Shown piece by piece: positions 33,701 through 43,700 of a stretch of 64,000 nucleotides of DNA. The notes under the pieces are model-generated. The model saw only the letters and a list, made by a program, of their open reading frames with translations. It ran no database searches and was not told where the DNA came from. The DNA is from Owenia fusiformis (taxonomy: Eukaryota > Annelida > Polychaeta > Sabellida > Oweniidae). Positions within the stretch are counted from its first letter, which is position 1. Each line of letters starts with the position of its first letter. Both the position numbers and the translations under genes were made by a program. The DNA lies in NCBI GenBank assembly GCA_903813345.2, contig CAIIXF020000008.1, positions 33,692,867 to 33,756,866 on the forward strand, given 5' to 3'.

Positions 33701-34255
33701 GATAGAAATGTCTTCGGTTGCGGTGCATCGGTGCTCTCATGAAAAATTATGTGATTATGAGACTTGGATGAATTTCTCATTTCTGAATTTTCCTATTTCC
33801 TGAATAAAATACTCATTTTCTGAATAAATTTTCCATTTTCTGAATAAATTGCCAATTTCCAGAATAAATTTCCCATTTCCTGAATAAATTTCCCATTTTC
33901 TGAATAAATTTCCCATTTTCTGAATAAATTTCCCATTTTCTGAATAAATTTCCCATTGCCTGAATAAATTTTCCATTTCCTGGATAAATTTTCCATTTCC
34001 TGAATGAGATTACCAAGCAACATTTGATTTTATTTGGTAAATTGGAGGATCTTTTTTGGACACACATCTGGCCATAAGGTTTAAATAGAGAATGCAGTTC
34101 TTTGTGAAATATTCTTTTTAGGGCTCTAATCACTGGAAGAATCTAGTTGTGATGTCATCAATTACTATATTGTCGTTTATCGTACTCGTTGTTTTCGTAG
34201 AGACCCACGCAGATCACCACCTTCCCGACGCAGCAGCGCATATCGGCCATATTGA
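27763..34255 (+). CDS. RBM4/lark-like RRM protein with RGG/RS tail
   Basis: Coding exons: 27763-27885, 28408-28491, 29148-29263, 30124-30321 and 30537-30566, then either a terminal exon near 32102 (stop after one residue, 184 aa) or one at 34201-34255 adding 17 RS-type residues (201 aa). All junctions are GT-AG and in phase. One RRM spans about residues 1-70 with RNP2 IFVGNL and RNP1 YGFVHMED. It is followed by a Gly/Arg segment (GGFRGGGGFRQGG) and an Arg/Ser/Asp/Tyr-rich tail (GRRDSYRRDSDSRDGG, RDRSPMGRSSDYRR). This suits a nuclear splicing regulator. The ECDIISSYGFVHMED wording is closest to RBM4/RBM14/lark RRMs, but there is only one RRM and no CCHC knuckle. The ATG lies 57 nt after a good acceptor (tttttcag at 27705), so the 5' UTR exon is upstream. 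Confidence 0.9.
27905..28130. repeat. Dispersed repeat (tgatctccccagcattaaa)
   Basis: agtgatctccccagcattaaaac plus gcgaagcacccac...cctgagattttgaaaa recurs at 47083-47150 with about 85 percent identity by eye. Here it lies in intron 1 of the RRM gene, with an internal near-duplicate (gcacccacttgaaaatgagaaaaatc / gcactcacctgagaattgagaaaaatc). Confidence 0.55.
29301..29477. mobile_element. Small inverted-repeat element in RRM gene intron 3
   Basis: The ends gcaagggtttca and tgaaacccctgc are inverted. The interior has several acaacaggc / gcctgttg inverted pairs. About 177 bp, AT-rich, no coding. It is immediately followed by an inverted GTCACCAC-family copy (about 29485-29575). Confidence 0.55.
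30569..32100. other. Last intron of the short RRM transcript, no gene seen
   Basis: AT-rich intronic sequence. Reading straight into it from exon 30537-30566 gives a stop at the second codon (AGG TGA), so intron retention yields the same protein end as splicing to 32102. Confidence 0.5.
32116..33776. other. 3' UTR or intron of the RRM gene, no separate gene
   Basis: AT-rich sequence with scattered short frames only. Depending on which terminal exon is used it is 3' UTR or intron. Confidence 0.4.
33777..34012. repeat. 20-bp minisatellite
   Basis: About eleven units of tgaataaatttcccattttc with light variation. Because 20 is not divisible by 3, all three minus-strand frames are open and give a 20-residue repeat (KWEIYSENGKFIQ type). 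These are translation artefacts. It lies about 190 bp upstream of the alternative RRM-gene exon at 34201. Confidence 0.9.
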
Positions 34256-35274
34256 TCAAAGGAAATGTGGAGAATCATGGATCGTGCGACAGAACAAACA
34301 TTTTAGTGCAACTTACACCATAATGAGAGAACAATTGTAAATTATTACTGGTTATCAGTGGTCACGAGAGTATGAACAACTGAACCAGTGTGATTGTATA
34401 TATGGACACAGAAACTTTTGTATCTGACATATAAGGTATCAATAGCAAATATTTAATAGGGCACCTACATTTCTAGAGGGTATAACAGAGATATATCTTC
34501 CGAGCACTGGGGTTTAGGATCTCAGTAACTTAAAAGTAGTGTTTTGTTAGTACAGGAGGATTGGCTCCCTGGGATGCAATATTTTCCAACAATGAAAATG
34601 TCAGAATTTTCTGACATTATAACTGATTATAAATTCCTAAGCATCAGTCAAAAAGATTCAAACAAAATCTCGCTCACTTCTTGTGTAAATTTTTTTGTTT
34701 GAAATAAAACCAAAACCCGCGATTCAAATTCTGAAGTGAACAAAATGGCGGCTATTTGAATTCGAATTTTGTAATCGTGACATCTCCATATATGGCACTC
34801 ATATCAAGTTGGAACCCTGGGAGCCATTCCTCCTTGGTACAAGGAGTAACTGGCACAGGCCTTCACTTGGAGAATTACGGAAAAGTACAAGGGCTAAATG
34901 TTCAAGGGCTCTAGGATACAGGGGTATAGCTTTTTGATAACATGTGCTCGGAATATTAAAGAAAAATTTGACACTGACTGCCAATGAAATCTAAAAATTT
35001 GTGATTTCAGAAAAACATAATAGTCATCTTGTGGTTGAACAAATAATATATGGCACTTGGACCTGTATTTTAATTTACTGATATTATGATTGTTTTTAAT
35101 AATATGCTACCCAGTGATACATGTGTCTTAATATAAGTAGGTAGGCAATATGTCTTTCAGCCTGAAATACAGTATAATCTGCTCAGTCAATGGGCAGTAT
35201 GACATATATAGGCTTGTTATTTATGAAGTATAGATTGTAGTATAAACTCAGATAAGTACTAGTATATGTAAATT

Positions 35275-36045
35275 CACATCTGTTGGTTCATCAAATATGG
35301 ATATTGGTCAAAATTTGCATATTTACAGCTGGTGGTCATCCAAATGTGTATATTCACAGCTGGTAGTCATTTAAATGTGTACATTCACAGCTGACGGTAA
35401 TCCAGATGTGTATAATCACAGCTAGTGGTCATCCAAATGTGTATATTCACAGCTGATGCTGCCGATGGTCATCCAGATATATATATTCACAGCTGGTGGT
35501 CATCCAAATGTGTATATTCACAGCTGGTGGTCATCCAAATGTGTATATTCACAGCTGGTGGTCATCCAAATGTGTATATTCACAGCTGATGGTCATCCAG
35601 ATGTGTATATTCACAGCTGGTAGTCATTTAAATGTGTACATTCACAGCTGACGGTAATCCAGATGTGTATAATCACAGCTAGTGGTCATCCAAATGTGTA
35701 TATTCACAGCTGATGCTGCCGATGGTCATCCAGATATATATATTCACAGCTGGTGGTCATCCAAATGTGTATATTCACAGCTGATTGGCATCCAAATGTG
35801 TATATTCACAGCTGATGTCGATGGTCATCCAGATATATATTCACAGCTGGTGTTCATCCAGATGTGTATATTCACAGCTGGTGGTCATCTAAATGTGTAT
35901 ATTAGCAGCTTGTGGTCAAGCAAATTGTATATTTATAGCCAGTGGTCATCAAATATGTATATTCACAGTTGCTTATCATACAAATCTGTACATTTACAGC
36001 TGATGATGATCAATAGCTGGTTTTCAGTCAGATGTAATTAAAAGC
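35275..36045. repeat. 31-bp tandem array with higher-order repeat
   Basis: About 24 units of the type tattcacagctggtggtcatccaaatgtg (31 bp). A block containing the variants tggtagtcatttaaatg, ctgacggtaatcc and gatgctgccgatggtc at about 35361 recurs at about 35618, giving a higher-order period near 257 bp. Units become diverged after 35890. Non-coding. Confidence 0.9.
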
Positions 36046-36138
36046 TGGTGATCAAACAAATGTGCATATCTAGGCAAACATAAAGTAGGGTTTTAGTTTT
36101 ATTAAAATATCTTCGACATTTGACCATAATAGAATGTG

Positions 36139-36300
36139 TACAGTAAAACCTGTGTCCATAGTGATTGGACATTACTGCCTGGAAGTAAAGGGTGTTCCAA
36201 AAGTAACAGGACTGGTGCTAGTATTTTGTTTAATATGTACCAATCTTCTTCGAAATTTTACATTGTTTTATGAGCCATTTGTTATACTGGTTTTACTGTA
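36139..36300. mobile_element. MITE with TACAGTAAAACC ends
   Basis: Left tacagtaaaacctgtgtcc and right ctggttttactgta are inverted. The same termini occur at 38645-38778, near 41263-41437, from 59239, at 60883-61975 and 63448-63634. TA at the edges suggests Tc1/mariner-type mobilisation. Confidence 0.7.
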
Positions 36301-36354
36301 GTTGTTCATGGGTTATATGGCATGAGAAATCCTTTGGTTAACTGTATTATGATT

Positions 36355-36780
36355 ACAGCCCATTTCACTACTTATTGCGTCACTAACCTAAAAAATAAGA
36401 AATCAAAAGATCATTATGCAATAATATATATGTAAAAATATATTCCTGACATTGCAGTCAGATGACATTTGACATTTGCAGACAAATGACATTTGTATAT
36501 CTTGGATTGCTTCTAGTTTGGCTTTAACGTGTGTGGCTTCTTATATTTGGATGCTTCTCTGCCATAGTATTTTCAAAAAGATTAACATGGCTGAAATTCT
36601 TTCAATTACAAGAGGGCAGACTTATTGCACAAAAAAACTAAATAATCTGAAATATACAAATGTCATTCATGTACCATGTGTACAATATGGATATACTTTT
36701 CCATATATTATTGCACAATGGTCTCCTGATTTCTTATTTTTGGGGTTCTACTGACGCAATAAAACAGTGAAATGGGCTGT
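36355..36780. mobile_element. Inverted-repeat element, arms about 70 bp
   Basis: cagcccatttcacta..ttattgcgtca at the left is matched by tgacgcaataaaacagtgaaatgggctg at the right. The pairing continues inward through aaaaataagaaatc / gatttcttattttt and attatgcaataata / tattattgcacaat. The interior has one short frame with no recognised domain. Confidence 0.75.
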
Positions 36781-37600
36781 ACATGTATATGGGTGTTTGT
36801 TTTTCTCTATGTTGTGTAGAACTCTGTAGAACTTTTGTATGTTGACTTTATATATAATTATTATATCACTCATTTTTGTTATAAATACATGGGATGTAAC
36901 AAGTAGAAATTAGAGTTTAACACTTATTAGATTAAAATCCATGTTTTTATGAAGAAAATACTGAAATTTTTCACCATAGAGACAAAAAAAGAATGGTTAA
37001 AAATAACCCATTTGTGATTTGGTTGTTCCAAATCAGTCCCTTTTATGTTTGGAAGTGGCCATTTATTTTAAGATAATGCTAGAAATCAACTAATATGTCC
37101 ATGTGACACATGTAGGAAGTCATTCTCATATTTTTGCATGCTGGCACATTGATTGTGGAATTTGTTTAAATCGTTTGAATTACAGATTTCAGTTGTTTGG
37201 TTTGGCAAAATTTACTTCCATTTCTAGAAAATTACAATACAATGGGGTTAACTTTCAGATATTATGGTCTAGAATGCAGTTTCAAGAAAATGGGCACCCT
37301 TTTTCATGTGCATGGGTCATTTATCAAAATAGCCATGTTTTATTTGGGCTGACTGTACTTGATTGAATTGTTTCTTACATTTAAAATTCAAAAATGATTT
37401 CTGTTTCCTCGATCACAATGCATGCATCATTTTTGTATGTACATGTAATGCATTATCAGGATGAGATTGCATAGCAGTGTAGTGTCAAAAGTTGTGAATA
37501 AACGTATATATCTTTGTATAAAAAATAAAACATTTTCATCTTCTTTGTTCTTGTTTAATTAATAAGATTGTCAATACCCCTGAGAAATGTTACACCGATA
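36781..37600. other. Non-coding stretch
   Basis: AT-rich with only short frames. An aataaa-type signal occurs near 37525, which could end a long RRM-gene 3' UTR. Confidence 0.35.
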
Positions 37601-37604
37601 CCCT

Positions 37605-37765
37605 GTTTCAGGCCCATAGCCAGCTTTTGTCAAGGGGGTTTCACATTTCAAAAAATTCCAGGGGGACTTAACATTTGACAAAATTGGCCATAAATCACTT
37701 GATGTTGAACGTTGAAACATGATTTTGAAAGAATTTTTGGCCAGAAAGGGGTTCAATTGATCTTA
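37605..37765. repeat. Dispersed repeat of the GGCCCGTAGCCAG family
   Basis: caggcccatagccagctttt, then a catttcaaaaaattccaggggga segment and tgattttgaaagaatttttggcc. This matches the better-preserved element at 55260-55464 and copies at 45674-46001, about 50915-51070 and partly 7795-7855. Confidence 0.65.
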
Positions 37766-38317
37766 TTTCCCATAATACAGCCATAAGGCATCTTGATTAC
37801 TTGGGAAGAACTTTTGATAAATGTTTTGCAAAATTCCATAATAATTATCAGTAACAATGTATGACATCATTCTTTTGAATTATCAGAGCACATAAGTACA
37901 GAGGATCAAAAACAATGAGGCTCATTTGGAGCAAAAACTAAACAGCAATATATGTGTATCATTCAATTTAACTTTAGGGCAATTTTATTCTCAAGTTACA
38001 TTGGTTTTAGAGCCTGTGAGGTTAAAAATGTTTTCGCTGTAAAGGAGGTGCTGTTGTTTTTTGACACCCTGTATTATACACTCCATGATCAGAATAAGAT
38101 CACCATCAATATAAAAAATTCCAATGTTGGAAACTGCCTCCAGTTTATATGTGCTAAATTCAATAACAAATAAGGTAGTGTTCAAATCATAGATCAAGGT
38201 ATCAAAAACTTTTGTGGAGTTTCTTTGAGAGTTTGAATTTTTTAAATTATGTAAAAGGCAACAAACTCTGACCTCTCCCTGAATGTGATTATTTTAGATA
38301 AATTCACCTGATGCTAA
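37766..38317. other. Non-coding stretch
   Basis: No domain-bearing frame and no matched repeat, apart from the phrase ttttttgacaccctgta near 38060, which resembles a mariner-type end without a visible partner. Confidence 0.3.
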
Positions 38318-38460
38318 AGATGACCATAGATATTCTGAGATGGTCCCTAAAATAACCATAGATGTAGATGTATTGTCACTTAGTCCAAGATGACCATAAT
38401 TATACTGAACTGGTCCCAGAGACAACCATAGATATATTGAGATGGTCCCTCGAGAACTGT
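38318..38460. repeat. Degenerate tandem repeat
   Basis: Three to four diverged units of gatgaccatagatattctgagatggtccc with spacing of roughly 30-70 bp. Short and non-coding. Confidence 0.5.
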
Positions 38461-38644
38461 ACTTTTTGATTCATCCAAATATGACATCGCACGATCGTCT
38501 TAAAAGAAAAAAAGTAACAAAACACAGTTCTTTTTTTAACAAAAATATATTTCATAAAAATATAGCATCTCATCACTGATTCATAGGAGTTATATTTTCA
38601 TATGTAAAAACACGAACTAACAACCTTGTGACTGGATATACATG

Positions 38645-38778
38645 TACAGTAAAACATGTGTACGTGGAACACCCTTGGTACCACTAGAAAGTGTTCCGCT
38701 TGTTTAAGTTTGAAAATATGAAGTCAATATGGGACTGTTCCACTTACAGAGGTGTTCCACTTGACATGATTTACTGTT
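38645..38778. mobile_element. MITE with TACAGTAAAAC ends
   Basis: tacagtaaaacatgtgtacg at the left and gacatgatttactgt at the right. The interior repeats the gttccacttacag / tggaacacc phrase found in the copies from 59239. Confidence 0.6.
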
Positions 38779-38998
38779 TATGCTTCATAGCCAGTATACT
38801 AAAGAGCCATTCACAATTAAGATTATAACAAACTAGAAATATCTTTCTTGGTATATTTTAAAGTCAATATCATGAAACAATAGCATTTTTTATTAATCAT
38901 AATTCAAGATTTTCAAGAATTGCTATCATAAGTCCTCTGTACTAAAATTGAATCTCACACACATGTGCCATCAAAGTCTAGCTACAGAATGGTTGTAC

Positions 38999-39720
38999 AA
39001 TACTATTTATCCCAACGAACGAAGTTCGGTAGGGATATAGTGAAGCCCTCCGTCCGTCCGTCCGTCAGTCAGTCAGTCCGTCTGTCTGTCCGGAAGATAA
39101 CTCAAATATTAGTTGATGGATTTTGTTCATATTTGGTGGAAAGATGTATATTGATAATTGATGATTCGCTTTAAAAATGACGGGACTTTTTCGCAAAAAT
39201 CATAAATTTTTCATTCTAAACCAAAGTAATTAATATTATTGTTTGAAATTTTGGTAGTATATTTCACATATATTCCGTGTTTTTCATCCTGATCCCCAGG
39301 GGCCGTGTATGGGGGGTCAGGAAAACAGAAATTTTTGCTAATTTTTAGATCTTTCTGAAGTATAGCTTTATTATACTTAAATGAAAGGCAATTAAGAGTA
39401 GATTGCAAATATTGTATCTTTTTTCTGACTCGAGCCTCGTAAAATTCAAAATGGCCGTCTAATGTACGATTTCGCAATAATTTTTCGATCCCTTCAAAGT
39501 ATAGCTATATTATACTCAAATTGAAGGAATTTTGGAGTAGATCACAATTATGGTATTATTTTTCAGATTTGTACCTCAGAAAATTCAAAATGGCTGCTTT
39601 GCAGGAATTCGCAATTCTAAAATCTAAATTTTTCAATTTTAACCAGAGTAATGAGTATAATTGATTGGAATTCGGTATTGATATTTTGTTCGTTGGGATT
39701 TGCTACTCCGCAGAGTTGCC
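38999..39720 (+). repeat. GTCC-tract repeat element with GTTCGTTGGGAT ends
   Basis: It opens tatcccaacgaacgaagttc, then cggtagggatatagtgaagc, a (GTCC/GTCA)n tract and gataactcaaatattagttgatgga. It continues as two to three diverged 130-150 bp units carrying attcaaaatggc and gtatagctatattatactcaaa. It closes ttgttcgttgggatttgct, an inverted match to its start. The same family lies at 1190-2290 in the opposite orientation. No coding sequence. Confidence 0.7.
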
Positions 39721-40726
39721 GTTATCTAGTTGACCTATAATAAACCTTTCCAATAAATCCTGTTTGCCTTTTTGCAGATGAAAGAAGCTACGAAATATTG
39801 GCTAGATTGATGATATCATTGGTTGTTCTTTGGTAGCAATCTGTCCAAGCAAGAAATGAAAAATAGGATTCACTTCTTATTAATTTTGAAAAAGAACAAT
39901 CTATGACATTGTCAATCTAGCCGAATATATCATCGTTTCTTCGATCTATTCAACGGTGACATGATTTACTGGAAGGTCTATGCACCTCCATCCAAGTACC
40001 ACAGATGGACAATTTAATATATTTGGTAGAATGGAGATAATTTCATGAATACTTCCACAGTTTACCTATATCCGCCTATTTTAAATGCTACTTTCTAAAC
40101 ATCATGTTTATACTTCCTAATGCTGAGTGAGTGGAGGCATGTACTTTTTGAGATCAAAAGTGAACAGATTTTTCACTTCTGCTTGACATGTACAAAAATA
40201 CATTCCGGCATACGTTTACTTACCCTGATAGATATATGATACTCACTGAAAATACTAGCAGAAATACATTTTTCAAATTGTTTACCATAAAATGTCTGAA
40301 CACTTTTCTGGGGCATACATTTCTAAAAAATCAGACTCATGATTCTGTTGATAACATATTGTGACAATTGAATTTTCAAAACATTATTAAATTCACAATG
40401 ATTTAAAAAAAAGCCGCTTAAAATACAATAAGATAGTTGTGACTGTCACCCACTTCATCTATGTGATTTCATGTGAGAAAACAAGACATTTACATGATAA
40501 CGCATCTCCATCTGGATACATACTGGCCAGTAACTAAAACGTAACAAGTTTGTGTTTGCAGTCAGATACTGACTGCAAACACTGAACACTGAAAAGGTGG
40601 CTTCTTGGTGGTGAAAAATAATAATGGTTTTGATTTAAAACTTTGGATTTAAGCACCTTTGTGAAATTACAAGCAGTTTTAGACCCATCTAATTCTATAT
40701 ACATCCAATATATATCTTGTGCTTTG
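39721..40726. other. Non-coding stretch between repeats and TWNK 3' end
   Basis: Contains two inverted phrases (aatattggctagattgatgatatcat / atgatatattcggctagattgac region, about 39795-39940), probably an old MITE. It also includes what should be the TWNK 3' UTR, just below 40727. No other gene seen. Confidence 0.4.
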
Positions 40727-43700
40727 TTAATCTTCAGATTTCTCAGTTACTTCAGTTTCATTTTTAATTTCAGTTTGATCATGGTTTTCATTTGGCACAG
40801 CAATTTGTTCTTCAGCTTTCTTTCTTTGTTCATCTTTCTTTTTTAGTTCTTCCTCCCGTTTTTGACGAAACTTTCTGGAAAAACTTTGAGACTCTTTATC
40901 GAAATGAAGCACCATCGTCCCCAACTCACCATCGAAACGATTCTTCGTAACCTGAAATCAGACAAAAACTATAAAAAAAATGTTACGTGTGTTGAGCCCA
41001 TTATTATGGGTCCATGTATGTAATTCATGTGATTCATTATTTGGTCAAAATGGCTACAGCATAAAAACTTTGTTCATAGATAAACAGTTGAATTTCACTT
41101 GTTCATATGACTCAATTTCTCAGTATCTCAATTTTTAATTCATACTGTAACTCCTTAAATAGCATTTCAAATGGCAATATATCATCTTACAGCTGCATAT
41201 TAATACCTTTTTTTAAGATAAAATAAATTTTATACTAATTTTAATACTAGTATACTACAGTAAAACATGATTGAAAACATAATCTAAACACCACTGGAGT
41301 GTTCGGATAAGAGGTGTACACATTTCAAGGTTTTTATAATATGGCAGTCTATGGCAGATTAGAAAAATGGGGCTAGAAAATCATTCACATGGTTTCGGAT
41401 AAAAGAGGTATTTGGATATACCGGTTTTACCAAATACAATACCTGTATGAACTTTTTTCCTCTGGCTGACGACATCCTCGTGTCTTGCAGTATCATGATG
41501 TTGTCAGCCTCCTGGCTCGCCTTTGCACTACCAAATATGGAAGCTGTAGTCAGAAGTTCATGGTCTGATTCCTAGAATAATAGAATATTGTAAGTTAAAA
41601 CTGTGACTTACTTCTGCACTTTCTCAAAATATGAGGCCTTTTAGTCTTGAACTTTATGTGATTTAGCACTTATACAAGGGGTGATCATAAAGTTCTCATA
41701 ATATCTCTCAAATTTTTTATTTTTAATATACTTTATACTCATAAATTTTCTCATATGTTTAAGATAGTAATGACCTTTTCTCTGAGCCATACTCCCAAAA
41801 ATTTCAACTAACTTTGTTACATATTTTAGAAAGTGGATATTTGTAATTTTGTTTTGTATGTAAGAGCACTGTTTGGAGTTTCTTCTGGATTGGTTATGCT
41901 TTTCTGCCTTTTTAACTGGGCATGTGACCTCACCAGGATTTTTTCATATCTTGAACAAATATCTCAAAATTTCATTTCCTCATTTCAACTGGGTGGCATG
42001 TGATTTCCAGATTTTCAACAGGGTGAAACAGACTGTTCCTCTTATATAATACTAGGTGGATCGCTGGTCTTTTTAAACACTTTTTGGTCATTCCCCTTTG
42101 ATGATAGGTATTGTACAATGTGTTCCCATATCTGACAGTCCACTTACTTTCCTGGGGTGTATAACGAGGGTTATATGACAGTTCATATTAGTCGCAAATT
42201 TCCTGCATGCAGATATAATCTGATCCTGCTTCTGGAACTTGTCCATAGATGTCCCTGTGGTTGACCCCATCATAAACTGAAGGTTGTCGATAATCACATG
42301 GGCGATATCATGGATATATACTGCATGTGACATGGTCTGAAATGGTAGCGTTAGAGATGAAATAGATAATCAAATACTCTGTAGCATATAGGTATGAGTT
42401 TATATTCGAATGGCAAAAATTGATATAATGTGAAATAGCAATCATGGAGTGCACCTCTGCAATCATCAATGTTTTCTAAAAATGCTGGTAGTTTACATGG
42501 TTTATAAATACATAGAAGACCATGTGACAAATAAATATATTTTTGACATATCAATGTCAATATCTTTTTACTTAATTCACAAAAATACAGCTTTTCAATT
42601 AGACTGACATCATACTAATACATGTAGTTACACAAGTACCTATGTATCTTTCACAATTAAAATTGAATTTTAATTTGCGCTAATGTTACATATATAAGTA
42701 CATGTAAATACCTCAATGACGCGCGTGATGCTTTCCTCCCCGTGAAACGTCATAAAATGCATCGGAATAGTCTCAAACATATCTGCAGCTTCTTCAAACT
42801 TTTCCAGGTTTTTCGTCATGTTGAAGCCCGACAATTGGTTGAGAATAACTTTCATAAGCTTCAGGTTGTTGATCTCAAAACTGCCCCATAATGTTGACAC
42901 CTATAAGTAAATTTATTTAATTTAAGATAGGAAAAATAGAGGATTGTTTCTGAGATTTTGAAGCTATGGACATTAAAACAACTTTTAGGTAACTTTTGGG
43001 GTAAAATACAATTTTCTATTTATTCAGTTGTCTCTATTTTTGCAGTTCAATCCACAAAAATTCAGATAATGGTAAAATGATTATTTGTGAAAATGTTAAA
43101 GATAAAAATAAAAATATGTACCATTTTTGTGGACTGAACTGCAATAATAAAGAAAATTGAATAAATAGAAAAATGTTCCAATTTTTATTGGCCCACTCTG
43201 TACAAGATGCTTTTAAGACACCCAAATCTGACAACATAGCACCCAAGCAACAAGGGTGTGATAAAGATGCTGTAATTTGACACAATATGAAAAGATGGGG
43301 AATAACCCAGATTTCAAAGATGAAAATATCTGCATTCGAAGTTGAACTTCAGAACTCATGATAAGATAAACCTCTGGGTTTTACATGAAGATGGATTCAT
43401 CTTTCTGCATTGTTCCCTTCTCTTGATATGATGACTTGAATGTATATCACTGAAAGGAATATACATTACTACATTGGTTATTGGCATGAAAGGCGGATAT
43501 GAATGTTTTGGACGAAGCTGAGTAGGAATATAGTGAAATGCCTTTTAGACATGGAAACAAAAGTATTTTCTTTTCAAGTCAAAAACAGAATCAAGAAGTC
43601 AGAGTCAAAAAATTGAAATGAAAAAACTATCATGACTGTAGGAAAGAATGTCCTGACATTCACAATAAAACTAATAATCTAAAGATTTTTTACAAGAAAT

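Noticed and set aside
33755-34133. Three overlapping minus-strand frames with a repeated KWEIYSENGKF pattern
   Set aside because: They are all translations of the 20-bp minisatellite; the period guarantees open frames.
34149-34340. Signal-peptide-like frame starting at 34149 (hydrophobic start, then HHLPDAAAHIGHIDQRKCG)
   Set aside because: It overlaps the alternative RRM-gene exon at 34201-34255, whose RS-type reading is in phase with the gene; the hydrophobic start is the polypyrimidine tract before the acceptor.
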